Counted from the first letter of the stretch, positions 28,062 through 37,154 are shown. The stretch is DNA of 64,000 bases from CAVOOW01 sp963697675 (GCA_963697675.1 CAVOOW010000006.1:1054001-1118000); one strand, 5' to 3'. Translations and numbers: made by a program. The notes: generated from the sequence alone by a model not told the origin.

Positions 28062-28978
28062 TTCTGGCCCTTCGCCAGCGCGGCGGCACCAGCCTGGACC
28101 CCAGCCGAGGTGCAGACGGCCGGCTTGTTGCCCGTCGCCTCACAGATCGCCGCGGTGAGCACGTTCGCGTTGGCGACGACAGCCTTGGCGATGTCACTGC
28201 TGGGGTCGGACAGCGCCGCAGCGATCTCGGCCCGGCTCTTGCCTTCGAGCAGCTCCGGGCTGAAGCTCGCGCCGGACGTGACGTACTTGCCACCGATGTT
28301 GGCGAAGGGGATGCCGCCGGCGCTGTCGACGTACGGCGGCTTGTTGTAGGTGTCGAAGATCTTCTGGTCGGCATCCGGCAGTGTGTCGAGCGGGGTGTAC
28401 TGCCCGTCGACCTGCTTGTTGGTCTGGGTCTCAAAACCGGCGAACGTCAGGTAGTCGCTGGTGAACTTCGCCCCGTGGAAGGACAGCGTCTGGGTGCTGG
28501 GAAAGACGTCCTTGGCGCCCGACTCTGTGCCCGCGAGGCCTGTCCACGTCCCGAACCGCGACAGGGCGACGACCATCGGCCAGCGCTCGGCGGCGCAGAA
28601 GGGGCAGTACTCCGCGCCGATGTAGAGCACCTTGGGCTTGCCGTTCTCGGTCAGTGCAGGTGCGTCGATGCCCTGCGGCACCGACGTGACACCGGCGGCC
28701 CCGATCGTGTCGCTGACCGAGGCCGGGACCGTCGTGACGTCCTTGAGCACGGCCGCGGGCAGCGCGGAAGTGGCCGCCTTCGGCGACGCGGCTGTTGTCG
28801 TGTCGTCGTCCTTCCCCATCACCTTCACGAGCACCAGCGCGACGACAATGACGATCACGACGGCAATCGCACCCGTGGCCAGCAGGACGCGCCGGCGCTG
28901 CGCCTCGCGGGCCTGCTTGGCCCGCATCTCCGCGGCGAGCGCGCGCGCGTTTTCCTTGCCTCGTACCCGGCTGCTCAT
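28058..28978 (-). CDS. Membrane-anchored thioredoxin-like (DUF929/DsbA-type) protein
   Basis: 306 residues from ATG 28978, with AAAGGA about 7 nt upstream. A short basic cytoplasmic part (RAKQAREAQRRR) precedes one signal anchor (VLLATGAIAVVIVIVVALVLV). The exported domain has a redox CxxC in YIGAEYCPFCAAERWP, as in DUF929 proteins, and two more cysteines near the end (AAICEATG, PAVCTS). It probably oxidises exported proteins and is recycled by the VKOR encoded immediately downstream. The stop and the VKOR start share GTGA. Confidence 0.88.
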   Translation of the reverse strand: MSSRVRGKENARALAAEMRAKQAREAQRRRVLLATGAIAVVIVIVVALVLVKVMGKDDDTTTAASPKAATSALPAAVLKDVTTVPASVSDTIGAAGVTSVPQGIDAPALTENGKPKVLYIGAEYCPFCAAERWPMVVALSRFGTWTGLAGTESGAKDVFPSTQTLSFHGAKFTSDYLTFAGFETQTNKQVDGQYTPLDTLPDADQKIFDTYNKPPYVDSAGGIPFANIGGKYVTSGASFSPELLEGKSRAEIAAALSDPSSDIAKAVVANANVLTAAICEATGNKPAVCTSAGVQAGAAALAKGQK

Positions 28979-31094
28979 CGAGCGGTCCTTTCGTCGTCCT
29001 GCGTGTCGTTCGATCGATCTGGTGCGGCCGGCGATCACGGGCGGCCAGCGATGCCAGGTAGGCGTTGTATCGGCTGAGTTCGTCGTCAACCGGAGCGCCA
29101 TCCGAGGCTGCGCGGCGACGCGCGCGATCTGCGTCGCGATCGAAGCGGGCTGCCTCGTTCGCGTCAGTCCGGGTCCACTGTACGAAGATCGCGCCCAGGA
29201 CCAGCAGCGCAGGCAGCTCGCCCAGCGCCCAGCCGATGCCGCCGCCGAGGTGCTGGTCGCCCAGCAGGTCGGTGGAATAAGGGCGGTCGAGCGCCTGGAA
29301 ATAGCCGCGGGCCAGCACGGTGTCGCCGCCCATGATGGCGATCGAGAAGAACGCGTGGAACGTCATCGCCCCGAAGAGCATGACGATGCGAGCGATCGGC
29401 GGCAGGCGCACGGGCGTGGGATCGACGCCCACGAGCACGAAGAAGAACAGGAACCCAACGGCCAGGAAATGGAACTCCATCACGACGTGCCCGAGATGGT
29501 TGCCCATCAGGGTGGCGAACAGCGACGTGAAGTAGAGCCCGTAGAGGCTGCCGACGAACAACGCGAACGCGACGAGCGGATGCATGACGACCCGCGCGAC
29601 CCGCGAGTGAAGGACGGCAAGCAGCAGCTGGCGCGGTCCCAGCTCGCCGGGCACCCGCGGACCGGGCAGCGCCCGCAGCGCAAGGGTGACCGGTGCCCCG
29701 AGCACCAGACCGATCGGGGCGACCATCGACAACAGCATGTGGGCGACCATGTGGGCGCTGAACAGCACGTGCGAATAGAGCCCGAGGCCGCCAACCGTCG
29801 CCCAGGCGAACACCAGCAGGCCGGACATCCAGCACACCGTGCGCCCGACCGGCCACCGGTCGCCGCGCCGGCGCAGGGTCAGCACACCTGCGACATAGAA
29901 CGCGAGCGCGAACGCGATGAACGCGAGCGCGAAACCGTCGGGCACCCAGCCGAGAGCGAACCTGCTCCAGGTGGGCTTGGCCGGCAGGGGAAAGCCGAGC
30001 AGGGCGGCGGCCACCGACGTCCGCGCGTCGTCGCCGGCGGGCGTCGGCGTACGGGACAGGCCGACCGCGAGAGCAACCGTCGACGCCATGACGACGAGCT
30101 CGGTCGCCGCCACGGTCAGGAAGAGCCGGGCCGCCTCGCGCCGCCCGCTGCCCGTCCCGGCCCGGTCGCCCTGAGCCGCGACGGTGTGCTGCCGGTGCCA
30201 CCAGCCGAAACCGCCGAGCACCGCCAGAGCCGCGACCTTGGCCAGCACCAAGCCGCCGTACGCCGATGTGTAGAGCGGCTCCAGACCGCCGAGGCGTACG
30301 GCTGCGTTGATCACGCCACTGGCCGCGACGGCCGCGAAGCACCAGGCGGCCATCGTCGAGAACCGTGGGACGGCGTAGCGCAGGCCGTCGGTGCCGGCCA
30401 GCGCCGCCCAGGCCAGCGCCGCCAGCCCACCGACCCACAGCCCCGCCGCGAGCAGGTGGACGAGCAGGCTCGCGGCCGCGAGCTCGTGGCTGCCCGCCGA
30501 TGCGGAGTGACCGGTCAGGCTGGGCGGCGCCAGCGCGGCAAGGGCCACCAGCATGGACACGGCTGCGCCGCGGGTCGTCCGCGACGACCGGGCCAGACCG
30601 GCGACGACCACGACCAGCGCGCCCTGGATCAGCAGGCCGCGACCCTGCGAGGTCTGGCCCAGGAAGCTGCGCAGCAGCGTCGGCTCGAGCACCGTGCCGG
30701 GCCGCAGCCCGAGGATGTCCGAGAGGGTGAGCACCACCTCGACCGCGACGGCGGCGAGCCAGGCGGTCGCTGCCCGGCCGGCCCAGATCGCAGCGCGGGC
30801 GGGAAGGTCAGCGAGGCCGGCAGCCGGTGAGGGCAGCAGGAAGGCCGCCGCGAGCAACAGGCCCAGGGTGGCGATCCCGAGCAGGTCGGCCGCGAGCCGG
30901 ACAAGGGGCAGCCCCCAGCCGGTGACCGGTCCCGCGTCCGGCAGCCCCACGGGCACCGGCTGCGGCGCGCCGCCGCCGGCGAGCAGGACGACGACCAGCA
31001 CGGCAGTCGTCACCAGAACGGCGCCGACCACCCACCGGGTGATGGCGTCCCGCGCCACGACGGGCGCGGCCAGGTTCGGCGGAGCCGTCGTCAC
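28431..31094 (-). CDS. CopD / cytochrome c oxidase assembly (CtaG-like) fusion membrane protein
   Basis: The N-terminal half (about 1-330) is a CopD copper-import-like region with helices such as LLVHLLAAGLWVGGLAAL. The C-terminal half is a caa3_CtaG region: LYSHVLFSAHMVAHMLLSM, MGNHLGHVVMEFHFLAVG, FHAFFSIAIMGG. Histidine-rich helices fit copper delivery to the oxidase. GTG 31094 is preferred because it overlaps the copC stop (GTGA); GTG 31106 is possible. The frame stays open far into the DUF929 gene; homology-like sequence ends near 29030 (YNAYLASLAARD), so the last 190 codons are probably an artefact of a lost stop. Confidence 0.85.
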   Translation of the reverse strand: MTTAPPNLAAPVVARDAITRWVVGAVLVTTAVLVVVLLAGGGAPQPVPVGLPDAGPVTGWGLPLVRLAADLLGIATLGLLLAAAFLLPSPAAGLADLPARAAIWAGRAATAWLAAVAVEVVLTLSDILGLRPGTVLEPTLLRSFLGQTSQGRGLLIQGALVVVVAGLARSSRTTRGAAVSMLVALAALAPPSLTGHSASAGSHELAAASLLVHLLAAGLWVGGLAALAWAALAGTDGLRYAVPRFSTMAAWCFAAVAASGVINAAVRLGGLEPLYTSAYGGLVLAKVAALAVLGGFGWWHRQHTVAAQGDRAGTGSGRREAARLFLTVAATELVVMASTVALAVGLSRTPTPAGDDARTSVAAALLGFPLPAKPTWSRFALGWVPDGFALAFIAFALAFYVAGVLTLRRRGDRWPVGRTVCWMSGLLVFAWATVGGLGLYSHVLFSAHMVAHMLLSMVAPIGLVLGAPVTLALRALPGPRVPGELGPRQLLLAVLHSRVARVVMHPLVAFALFVGSLYGLYFTSLFATLMGNHLGHVVMEFHFLAVGFLFFFVLVGVDPTPVRLPPIARIVMLFGAMTFHAFFSIAIMGGDTVLARGYFQALDRPYSTDLLGDQHLGGGIGWALGELPALLVLGAIFVQWTRTDANEAARFDRDADRARRRAASDGAPVDDELSRYNAYLASLAARDRRPHQIDRTTRRTTKGPLDEQPGTRQGKRARARRGDAGQAGPRGAAPARPAGHGCDCRRDRHCRRAGAREGDGEGRRHDNSRVAEGGHFRAARGRAQGRHDGPGLGQRHDRGRRCHVGAAGHRRTCTDRERQAQGALHRRGVLPLLRRRALADGRRPVAVRDVDRPRGHRVGRQGRLSQHPDAVLPRGEVHQRLPDVRRF

Positions 31095-31627
31095 GTGCTG
31101 GTCCACAGGTTGGGTGCCCAGCGGCGGATGGTGAGCAGGCCCAGTCCACCGACCAGCGCGAGTGCGGCGATCATGCCGATGACCCTGCCAGGCGGGCCGG
31201 AGGAGCGTTCCGCCCCCGCGGTGCCGGGCGCCGCGGACCCGACGGTGAAGGACAGCCGACCGGACACCGGATGTCCGTCTGCCGACACGACCCGGTAGGC
31301 GACCGTGTAGTTGCCGGACGGTCCGGTCTTGACCGGAATGCTCGCGGTGTTGTCGACCACCGAGGTCTTGCCCGCCACCACGGACGCTCCGTCGGAGTCC
31401 GTGACCAGGATGACCGACGGCATCCTGATGTTCTCGTCGAAGGTGAGCTTGACCCTGCTGGGTCCGGTGGCGACCGACGACTCATCGGCGGGGCTGGAGC
31501 GCACCAGGCTCGCGTGCGCAGACGCCGGGGCAGCACCAACCACGACGAGCAGCAGGCCGGCGCCGAGCACGAGAGCGCCGGCGAGCACCGCCGCGAGCCT
31601 GTTGGGAGCTGCCCCGGACAGTCTCAC
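31091..31627 (-). CDS. copC: CopC copper-resistance domain protein
   Basis: 178 residues from GTG 31627, coupled to the ycnI stop. A Sec signal peptide ends in PASA and leaves a mature N-terminal histidine (HASLVRSSPADES), the usual CopC copper ligand. The beta barrel has VKLTFDENIRMPSVI and VVSADGHPVSGRLSFTV (conserved DGH). A C-terminal helix (VIGMIAALALVGGLGLL) anchors it. It is thought to pass copper to the CopD part encoded next. Confidence 0.93.
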   Translation of the reverse strand: MRLSGAAPNRLAAVLAGALVLGAGLLLVVVGAAPASAHASLVRSSPADESSVATGPSRVKLTFDENIRMPSVILVTDSDGASVVAGKTSVVDNTASIPVKTGPSGNYTVAYRVVSADGHPVSGRLSFTVGSAAPGTAGAERSSGPPGRVIGMIAALALVGGLGLLTIRRWAPNLWTST

Positions 31628-32388
31628 GCCGTACGCCTCCTCGTGGACAGGAGCGCGATCACCAGTGCCACGGCTCCGAGTGCGAGGCCAGCCCCGCCCA
31701 ACAAGCGTGCCAGGCCGTCGGTCTCATCGCCGCCCGCCGCGGCTGACGGCTCCGCGGCCGGGGTCGTCGGGTCCTGCGCCGAAGCGGCGGGCGGGTCCGT
31801 TGCCGCGGCCAGCTCGAGCGTCGGCGCCGGGTGCTCCGGCTCCTTCCCGCTCGCCGGCGTCGGCTGGTCCCACTTCACGACCGTCCCGTCGCTGTAGGTC
31901 TGCACGACCGGCAGGGTGATCGGGCTCGTCCCTTCGGGGAAGGGCCCGACCGACAGCTCGAACTCGTTGAACTCGCCGGGAGCGACTCCCTGACCCGCCG
32001 ACGCCGTCCAGGTGACCGTCGAGACGGCCTTGGTCAGGGTGAAGCCGTCGTCGTCCGTGACCGGCTTGGCCAGCTTCTTCTCGGTGGTCACGACGGACCA
32101 GCCGGGCATCGTCTTCGCGGAGACCGCCGCGAACGGTGTGGCGGCCGGCAGCGTGACGCTCAGCTTGACCGTGCTGGCGCTCTCCGACTCGGTGGGCACG
32201 CGGAAGACCAGCTTCCCGTAGCCGCCCGGCGCGGCGTCGGGAGTCGAGACGGTGACGTGCGCCGAGGCTGCCGGTGCGAGCGCCAGCAGGGTCGCGAGGG
32301 CGACGAGCAGAGCAGTGGCAAGACTGCGCAGCACGACAGCCGGGCGAAGGCGGATGCGCCGAGAAGCAGGTCGAATCCGGTGTGCCAT
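31624..32388 (-). CDS. ycnI: YcnI family (DUF1775) exported copper-associated protein
   Basis: 254 residues from ATG 32388. The signal peptide is long and basic (RIRLRPAVVLRSLATALLVALATLLAL) and cleaves at PAASA to expose HVTVSTPDA, the histidine brace start typical of YcnI. The domain continues with KLVFRVPTESES and PGEFNEFELSVGPFP. A Pro/Ala-rich stalk and a C-terminal helix (LLGGAGLALGAVALVIALL) follow. YcnI proteins bind copper at the membrane; here it leads a coupled ycnI-copC-copD/ctaG run. Confidence 0.92.
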   Translation of the reverse strand: MAHRIRPASRRIRLRPAVVLRSLATALLVALATLLALAPAASAHVTVSTPDAAPGGYGKLVFRVPTESESASTVKLSVTLPAATPFAAVSAKTMPGWSVVTTEKKLAKPVTDDDGFTLTKAVSTVTWTASAGQGVAPGEFNEFELSVGPFPEGTSPITLPVVQTYSDGTVVKWDQPTPASGKEPEHPAPTLELAAATDPPAASAQDPTTPAAEPSAAAGGDETDGLARLLGGAGLALGAVALVIALLSTRRRTA

Positions 32389-32489
32389 GTGAGGAGTGAC
32401 CTCTCGAGTGACGGTGCAGGGCAGCGCGCGCCCGACGTCACGCATCGCAGGGCGCAGCGAAACGGGCGGTCGAGCGAGGAAGGCGTGAG

Positions 32490-33086
32490 TCAGGCAGCGA
32501 GCAGCGCTGGGGGCCCACGGCGCGGCTGGGCATCGCCGAGCAGCAAGGAACGCAGCACCGGCAGGGAACCGACCGCAGGTGCCGGCGAAGGGGCACCAAA
32601 GGCCTGAGGCGTACGTGCGGTGAGCAGCGCAGCGACGTGCACCGGGCGGCTCAGCAGGGCAACCAGTCGCCAGCACCAGGACTCGCCTCGCGACAGCAAC
32701 ACCGCTGTGACGACCGCAGCCAGCACATGCGCCGCCACCATCGAAGCGCTTGCGCCGTGTGCGGCGTGCCGGTGGTTCGCCAGGTGTCCGGCCGGACTGC
32801 CGGCCAGCGCCAGATGGCAGACGACCTGGACACCGAGCAGCACGGAGACCAGCGCGGAGACCGTCCAGCGCCGGCCGCTCAGGGCGATGCTGCCCGCCGC
32901 CGTGACACCCAGCAGAGTTGCCGCGGTCGCCGGCGCCGGGAGGGCACCGCCGGCGAGGATGTGGCCACTGACCGACAGACCCATGGCCGTCGCACCGACA
33001 ACTGCTCCGCGCGCGACGCGCAACCATCCCGACGTCGGGGCGGACGCGCTCGCGCGTACCCCTGGAAGACGTCGACCGGTGGCCAT
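32490..33086 (-). CDS. Integral membrane protein, histidine-rich, copper-cluster associated
   Basis: 198 residues with about four helices (ARGAVVGATAMGLSVSGHIL, TAATLLGVTAAGSIALSG, VSALVSVLLGVQVVCHLALA, MVAAHVLAAVVTAVLLSRG). Histidines cluster in GHLANHRHAAHG. It lies 101 nt upstream of ycnI on the same strand, so it is probably in the copper operon. The family is not recognised; metal binding is an inference from histidine spacing and context. Confidence 0.7.
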   Translation of the reverse strand: MATGRRLPGVRASASAPTSGWLRVARGAVVGATAMGLSVSGHILAGGALPAPATAATLLGVTAAGSIALSGRRWTVSALVSVLLGVQVVCHLALAGSPAGHLANHRHAAHGASASMVAAHVLAAVVTAVLLSRGESWCWRLVALLSRPVHVAALLTARTPQAFGAPSPAPAVGSLPVLRSLLLGDAQPRRGPPALLAA

Positions 33087-33202
33087 GTCGTCAGGCTAAC
33101 CCGCGCCGCCGGTCGCGCGTGGACCGCGCCGGCAGTTTAGGCATGGCCGCGGCGAAGATAGGTACCCGCGAAGAAACCACCCAGTGGGTACGGGGCGGCC
33201 GC

Positions 33203-33553
33203 TCAGGGCGATGCAACGGGCCGGTCCTTCTTCGCCAGCTTGCTCACGACCGTTTCGTAGGACGAGTCGACGGCTTCGAGCAGCTCGTCGTCGGGGATCG
33301 CCCCGTCGATGCGAAGGGTGTTCCAGCCGGACCGCCCGATGTAGGGCATCACTGCGGCGTCCTGCGGGAAGCGAGCCAACCACTCGTCGGCCTCCTCCCG
33401 AGACTTCCCGCACTTCACACCGACCGAGTTGCCCGAGCCGAGGAAGGCGAAGATCTTGGGCCCGACCTTCGCCACGACATCGCCCTCCCAGGGCTCGTCC
33501 GGCCAGGCGCCGGGCTTGCTCAGGCAGTAGGTCCGCAGCTCGTCAGGTGTCAC
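33203..33553 (-). CDS. MmcQ/YjbR family DNA-binding-fold protein
   Basis: 116 residues from GTG 33553, with GGAG 7 nt upstream. The CyaY-like fold is recognisable: TPDELRTYCLSKPGAWPDEPW, KIFAFLG, VGVKCGKSREEADEW, MPYIGRSGWNTLRID, and the C-terminal ELLEAVDSSYETVVSKL. The function of the family is not settled. It starts within the stop of the upstream TetR gene, so both share a transcript. Confidence 0.9.
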   Translation of the reverse strand: MTPDELRTYCLSKPGAWPDEPWEGDVVAKVGPKIFAFLGSGNSVGVKCGKSREEADEWLARFPQDAAVMPYIGRSGWNTLRIDGAIPDDELLEAVDSSYETVVSKLAKKDRPVASP

Positions 33554-34176
33554 GGCGATCTCCTTCGACGTCTCGAGGTCGGCGGGGGCGAGGTGAGGGC
33601 TGCGCCGAGAAGGGCCTGCGCCGACCAGCGGATGAGGCGGCGGGCCTCCTCGCGGCTGAGTCCGGCGACGTCGGTCAGCCAGACGAGGGCTTCGATGCCG
33701 GCCGCACTGCGGATGGCCAGCACGAGATGGTGCAGCTCCTTGTCGGACAGCTGCCCTCGCAACGGCTCGAGCGCCTCCGCGATCCACACGATGGCTCTGC
33801 CCTGACGCAACGGCAGTCCCGCACGCGTCGCCTCGTCCGCTTCCAGAGACAGCCGCAGCATCGTGCGCTGCTGAGCCTCGGTCTTGATGATGAGCTCGGT
33901 GAAGGCCGCGATGACGACGTCCAGGCGCGCGGCCGGATCTGCCGGCGGGTCGACGGGCAGCAGCGAGGGAGCCCCCGTCTCGGGGTGCGCCGCCAGGAGC
34001 AGAGCGCGCTGGCTCGGGAAGTAGCGGTAGGCCGTCGTACGGGAGATGCCGGCCGCACCGGCCGCCTGCTCGACGGTGGGCGTCACCCCGGAGGCAACCA
34101 GTTCTCGAGCCGCCTCGACCAGCGCGCCACGAGTGCGCTGCTTCTGCTCGGTGCGACCGCTCACCTCGTACGGCAT
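33550..34176 (-). CDS. TetR family transcriptional regulator
   Basis: 208 residues from ATG 34176. The N-terminal DNA-binding helices are TRGALVEAARELVASGVTPTVEQAAGAAGISRTTAYRYFPSQ, with recognition residues in ISRTTAYRYF. The ligand domain shows no obvious clue. It is divergent from a cupin gene, and two palindromes in the 72-nt gap are likely its operators. It is co-transcribed with the MmcQ/YjbR gene. Confidence 0.92.
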   Translation of the reverse strand: MPYEVSGRTEQKQRTRGALVEAARELVASGVTPTVEQAAGAAGISRTTAYRYFPSQRALLLAAHPETGAPSLLPVDPPADPAARLDVVIAAFTELIIKTEAQQRTMLRLSLEADEATRAGLPLRQGRAIVWIAEALEPLRGQLSDKELHHLVLAIRSAAGIEALVWLTDVAGLSREEARRLIRWSAQALLGAALTSPPPTSRRRRRSP

Positions 34177-34190
34177 TGACACAGGACCGA

Positions 34191-34227
34191 ATGGTACTAC
34201 CATCCCATCATGGGACTCTAGTCCCAT
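34191..34227. promoter_or_regulatory. Two candidate TetR operators
   Basis: ATGGTACTACCAT (34191-34203) is a perfect odd-centred palindrome. ATGGGACTCTAGTCCCAT (34210-34227) has perfect 8-nt arms. Both are in the gap between the divergent TetR and cupin genes and would overlap their promoters. Confidence 0.6.
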
Positions 34228-34248
34228 AAGCAGCTCCAGGAGGCGCAG

Positions 34249-34754
34249 ATGAACGACTCCCTTCCCCTGACGATCCGGACGGCCGACGAGGGTGATCGAC
34301 GCTGGTTCTTCGGCGGCGGCGTGCACACGTGGAAAGCAACAGCGGACGAGACCGGCGGCGCGTTCCTGCTCTTCGAGGACGTGATGGACCGGGGCAAGAT
34401 GACGCCGCTGCACGTCCACCCCGAGTCGGACGAGACGATGTACGTCCTCGAGGGCGAGATCCTGATGCACCTCGATGGCCGCGAGCACCGGATCGCGGCC
34501 GGCGGGCTCGCAGTGGCTCCGCGCGGGGTGCCGCACGCCTTCCTGGTGCTCTCCGAGCAGGCGAGGCTGCTGTGCCTGCACACGCCCGGGTGCTGCCAGG
34601 CGTTCTACTGGGATGCCAGCGAGCCGCTGACCGACGGCTATCCGCTTCCTGGAGCGGTCGACTTCGCCCGTGTGCGGGAGTCCGCACAGCGAAACGCGGC
34701 ATCGAGCTGCTCGGACCACCGCCTTTTGCCCGCGCGGAGCCTGGTGCAGCCTAA
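34249..34754 (+). CDS. Cupin domain-containing protein (frameshifted near 34697)
   Basis: AGGAGG precedes ATG 34249 by 6 nt. A single cupin barrel holds the metal motif PLHVHPESDETMYVLEGE (two His, one Glu) and the second motif PRGVPHAFLV. The C-terminal residues after RESAQRN switch frame: with one base restored the protein ends GIELLGPPPFARAEPGAA at TAA 34754, which overlaps the convergent esterase stop. The family includes quercetinase-like and storage-type cupins; the substrate is unknown. Probably repressed by the divergent TetR. Confidence 0.85.
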
Positions 34755-35581
34755 GCCAGGCCGTGGCCGATGAGGGAGAAGGCGGCCGGAGTGATCCTGT
34801 TCCAGTAGACGCGCTGGTGGGCGCCTTTGGTCCACGCGGCCACGGCCGGATGGGGCTTGATCAGGCCGGCCAGCTCCTGCACGGCGGGGAAGAACGGGTC
34901 CGAGCGGCCGCACCACAGGCCGGTTCGGCTCGCGTCGAGCTTCGCCACGTCGGCGAAGACCGAGTCGCCGCGCGAGACGGCGGGGCTCAAGGCCGACACC
35001 GCGCGAAGCAGGCCCGGGTCTCGTTCGGCCAACCGAAGCGAGCCGTAACCCCCCATGGACCAGCCGTACGCCGCGAGCCGGCTCGAGTCGAAGCCACGCG
35101 CCTTGCACCAGGCCGGCATCTCCTCGGTGAGCATTCGCATCGGGTCGTCGCGTCCGCCGTCACCTTCCCAACGGGACAGGCCGCCATCGGCCCCGGCCAG
35201 CACGAACGGCGGCACCCCGTGCTGCACGGCACTGGTGAGGAAGTTCGCAAAGCTGAAGTCGGTGTAGTTGGCGGTCGTCGCGCTCCCGCCGTGCAGGATC
35301 AGGCAGACCGGCAGCCCCGCGCCGTCGCCGAGCCCCGCCGGCACCGCCGTCCACAGACCGACCTCGCGACCGCGAGCAGCGGACCGGACCCGCTCAAGGC
35401 GGATCTGGCCCGCCGGCGCGGACGGAATGACACCGTCCGGCCCGAGGTCCGCGAACCTGTTCCGCAGCTTTCGCGGGACGGCGATGACCCCCGCGGCCGC
35501 TCCGACGCTGCCCAGTGCGGCCAGCGACAGGGCGCTCGCACCGCCGATCAGGAACGCGCGCCTGCTCGGGTCGGTCACCAC
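34751..35581 (-). CDS. Exported esterase, alpha/beta hydrolase (Tat signal)
   Basis: 276 residues starting GTG GTG. The N-terminus has a twin-arginine signal (PSRRAFLIGGASALSLAALG). The hydrolase fold shows the oxyanion region LILHGGSATTANYTD, the nucleophile elbow YGWSMGGYGSLRLA, an aspartate near CGRSDPFFP and a histidine in KGAHQRVYWN. This resembles the esterase D / antigen-85-like group of exported esterases. The lone stop overlap with the convergent cupin leaves no terminator between them. Confidence 0.88.
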   Translation of the reverse strand: MVTDPSRRAFLIGGASALSLAALGSVGAAAGVIAVPRKLRNRFADLGPDGVIPSAPAGQIRLERVRSAARGREVGLWTAVPAGLGDGAGLPVCLILHGGSATTANYTDFSFANFLTSAVQHGVPPFVLAGADGGLSRWEGDGGRDDPMRMLTEEMPAWCKARGFDSSRLAAYGWSMGGYGSLRLAERDPGLLRAVSALSPAVSRGDSVFADVAKLDASRTGLWCGRSDPFFPAVQELAGLIKPHPAVAAWTKGAHQRVYWNRITPAAFSLIGHGLA

Positions 35582-35657
35582 CGCGTCAGGCTAGTTGCCG
35601 CGGCCCGCCGCGACCGGACGAAGCCGGAATGGTGCGCTTTCGTCCGGCCGCCGAGGC

Positions 35658-37154
35658 TCAGGCAGCCAGCTCGGCCTTGCGAGGCGTCCGGATAGCCACC
35701 GCGATCAACGCGATGGCGGCGACCAGGAAGACCGCCGAGGCCAGGAAGGCCCGGTCGGCACCGTAGACGAACACCTGATGGGCCTGAGCCACCGCGCTCG
35801 TACCCGGGTCCAGGTTCTCTGTGGCGTGCCGGCTGGACGAGCCGAAGATCGTCACGAGCACGGCGACGCCGAGCGTGCCGCCCAGCTGCTGCATCACGTT
35901 GACCAGACCGGAGGCAGCCCCCGCGTCGTGCGGTGCCACCCCGGCCAGGGCGGTGGACGTGAGCGGCACGAACGCCGTGCCGTTGCCGAAGCCGACGAGC
36001 AGCAGCGACGCGAGCAGCACCGGGTAGGCCGTGTCCGCGGAGAGCCGGGTGAGCAGCAGCAGGCCGATGGCGGAGGTGGCGATGCCCCCAGCCATCAGGC
36101 GCGTCGCGTCGAACCGGTGGACGAGCACGCGCGCACTCAGCTGCGAGGCCGCGAACAGCGCCGCAGTGAGGGGCAGGAAGGCGACTCCGGTCATCAGCGG
36201 GCTGTAGCCGAGCACGTCCTGCAGGAACTGGGTGAGGAAGAAGAACATGCCGAACATGCCGGCCACCAGCAGGGCGCGGGAGATGTTCGCGGCGCTGCGG
36301 TTGCGGTTGGTCAAGAGGCGCAACGGGGTGATCGGGGAGGACGCGTGCAGCTCGGTGAAGACAAAGGCGATGAGCAGTACGACGCCCGCCGCGAACGCCG
36401 AGATCGTGAACAGATCGCTCCAGCCCTCCGTGGCAGCTCGCACGAATCCGTAGACCAGCGAACCCATCCCGAGTGTCGAGGTGAGCGCGCCGGCGAGGTC
36501 GAAGCGTCCTTCGTGGCGCGGGGTTTCTGGCAGCACGGTGCGGCCGACAACAAGGACTGCAAGCCCGATGGGCACGTTGACGAACAGCACCCACCGCCAC
36601 GACACCCAGTCGGTGAGCATGCCGCCGAGGACCAGACCGACGGCGCTGCCGCCGATGGAGACGGCCGTGTAGAGACCGAGGGCCCGCATCCGTTCGCGGC
36701 CCTCGGCGAACATGGTGGTGAGCAGAGCGAGCGCGGACGGCGCAGCGAGTGCGCCGCCGACGCCCTGGGCCGCCCGGGCGGCGAGCAGGAAGCCGCTCGA
36801 CGTCGCGAACCCACCGACCAGTGAGGCGAGGATGAAGATCGCGATGCCGGCCAGGAAGGTGCGCCTGCGCCCCAGGATGTCGCCGGCGCGCGCGCCGAGC
36901 AGCAGCAGCCCGCCGAAGGTCAGGGTGTAGGCGTTGAGGACCCACGAAAGGTTGGCCCGGGAGAAGTGCAGCGCGGACTGGATGTTCGGCAGCGCGACGT
37001 TCACGATGGTCGCGTCGAGCACGACCATCAGCTGGCAGGTGAGGATGACGAGCAGGATGAGCGTGGGAGAGGAGGAAGGCGTGCGCTGGAACCGAGCGCT
37101 GCGGCTGCGCGGCGCGGGGGCGCCGCGCGAGGTGGTCGTGACTTGTGCGGACAT
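35658..37154 (-). CDS. DHA2 family MFS multidrug exporter
   Basis: 498 residues from ATG 37154, with AAGGAA upstream. Fourteen membrane helices are expected; motif C-type LDATIVNVALPNIQ in the first helix and GARAGDILGRRRTF in loop 2-3 are diagnostic of EmrB/QacA-type proton antiporters. A long charged tail is absent. It is divergent from a TetR gene across a 122-nt gap with a perfect operator, so it is probably derepressed by an exported compound. Confidence 0.93.
   Translation of the reverse strand: MSAQVTTTSRGAPAPRSRSARFQRTPSSSPTLILLVILTCQLMVVLDATIVNVALPNIQSALHFSRANLSWVLNAYTLTFGGLLLLGARAGDILGRRRTFLAGIAIFILASLVGGFATSSGFLLAARAAQGVGGALAAPSALALLTTMFAEGRERMRALGLYTAVSIGGSAVGLVLGGMLTDWVSWRWVLFVNVPIGLAVLVVGRTVLPETPRHEGRFDLAGALTSTLGMGSLVYGFVRAATEGWSDLFTISAFAAGVVLLIAFVFTELHASSPITPLRLLTNRNRSAANISRALLVAGMFGMFFFLTQFLQDVLGYSPLMTGVAFLPLTAALFAASQLSARVLVHRFDATRLMAGGIATSAIGLLLLTRLSADTAYPVLLASLLLVGFGNGTAFVPLTSTALAGVAPHDAGAASGLVNVMQQLGGTLGVAVLVTIFGSSSRHATENLDPGTSAVAQAHQVFVYGADRAFLASAVFLVAAIALIAVAIRTPRKAELAA

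Noticed and set aside
28632..30830. 732-codon open frame on the plus strand
   Set aside because: It is antisense to CopD/CtaG and the DUF929 gene; its composition is typical of the mirror frame of GC-rich membrane genes.
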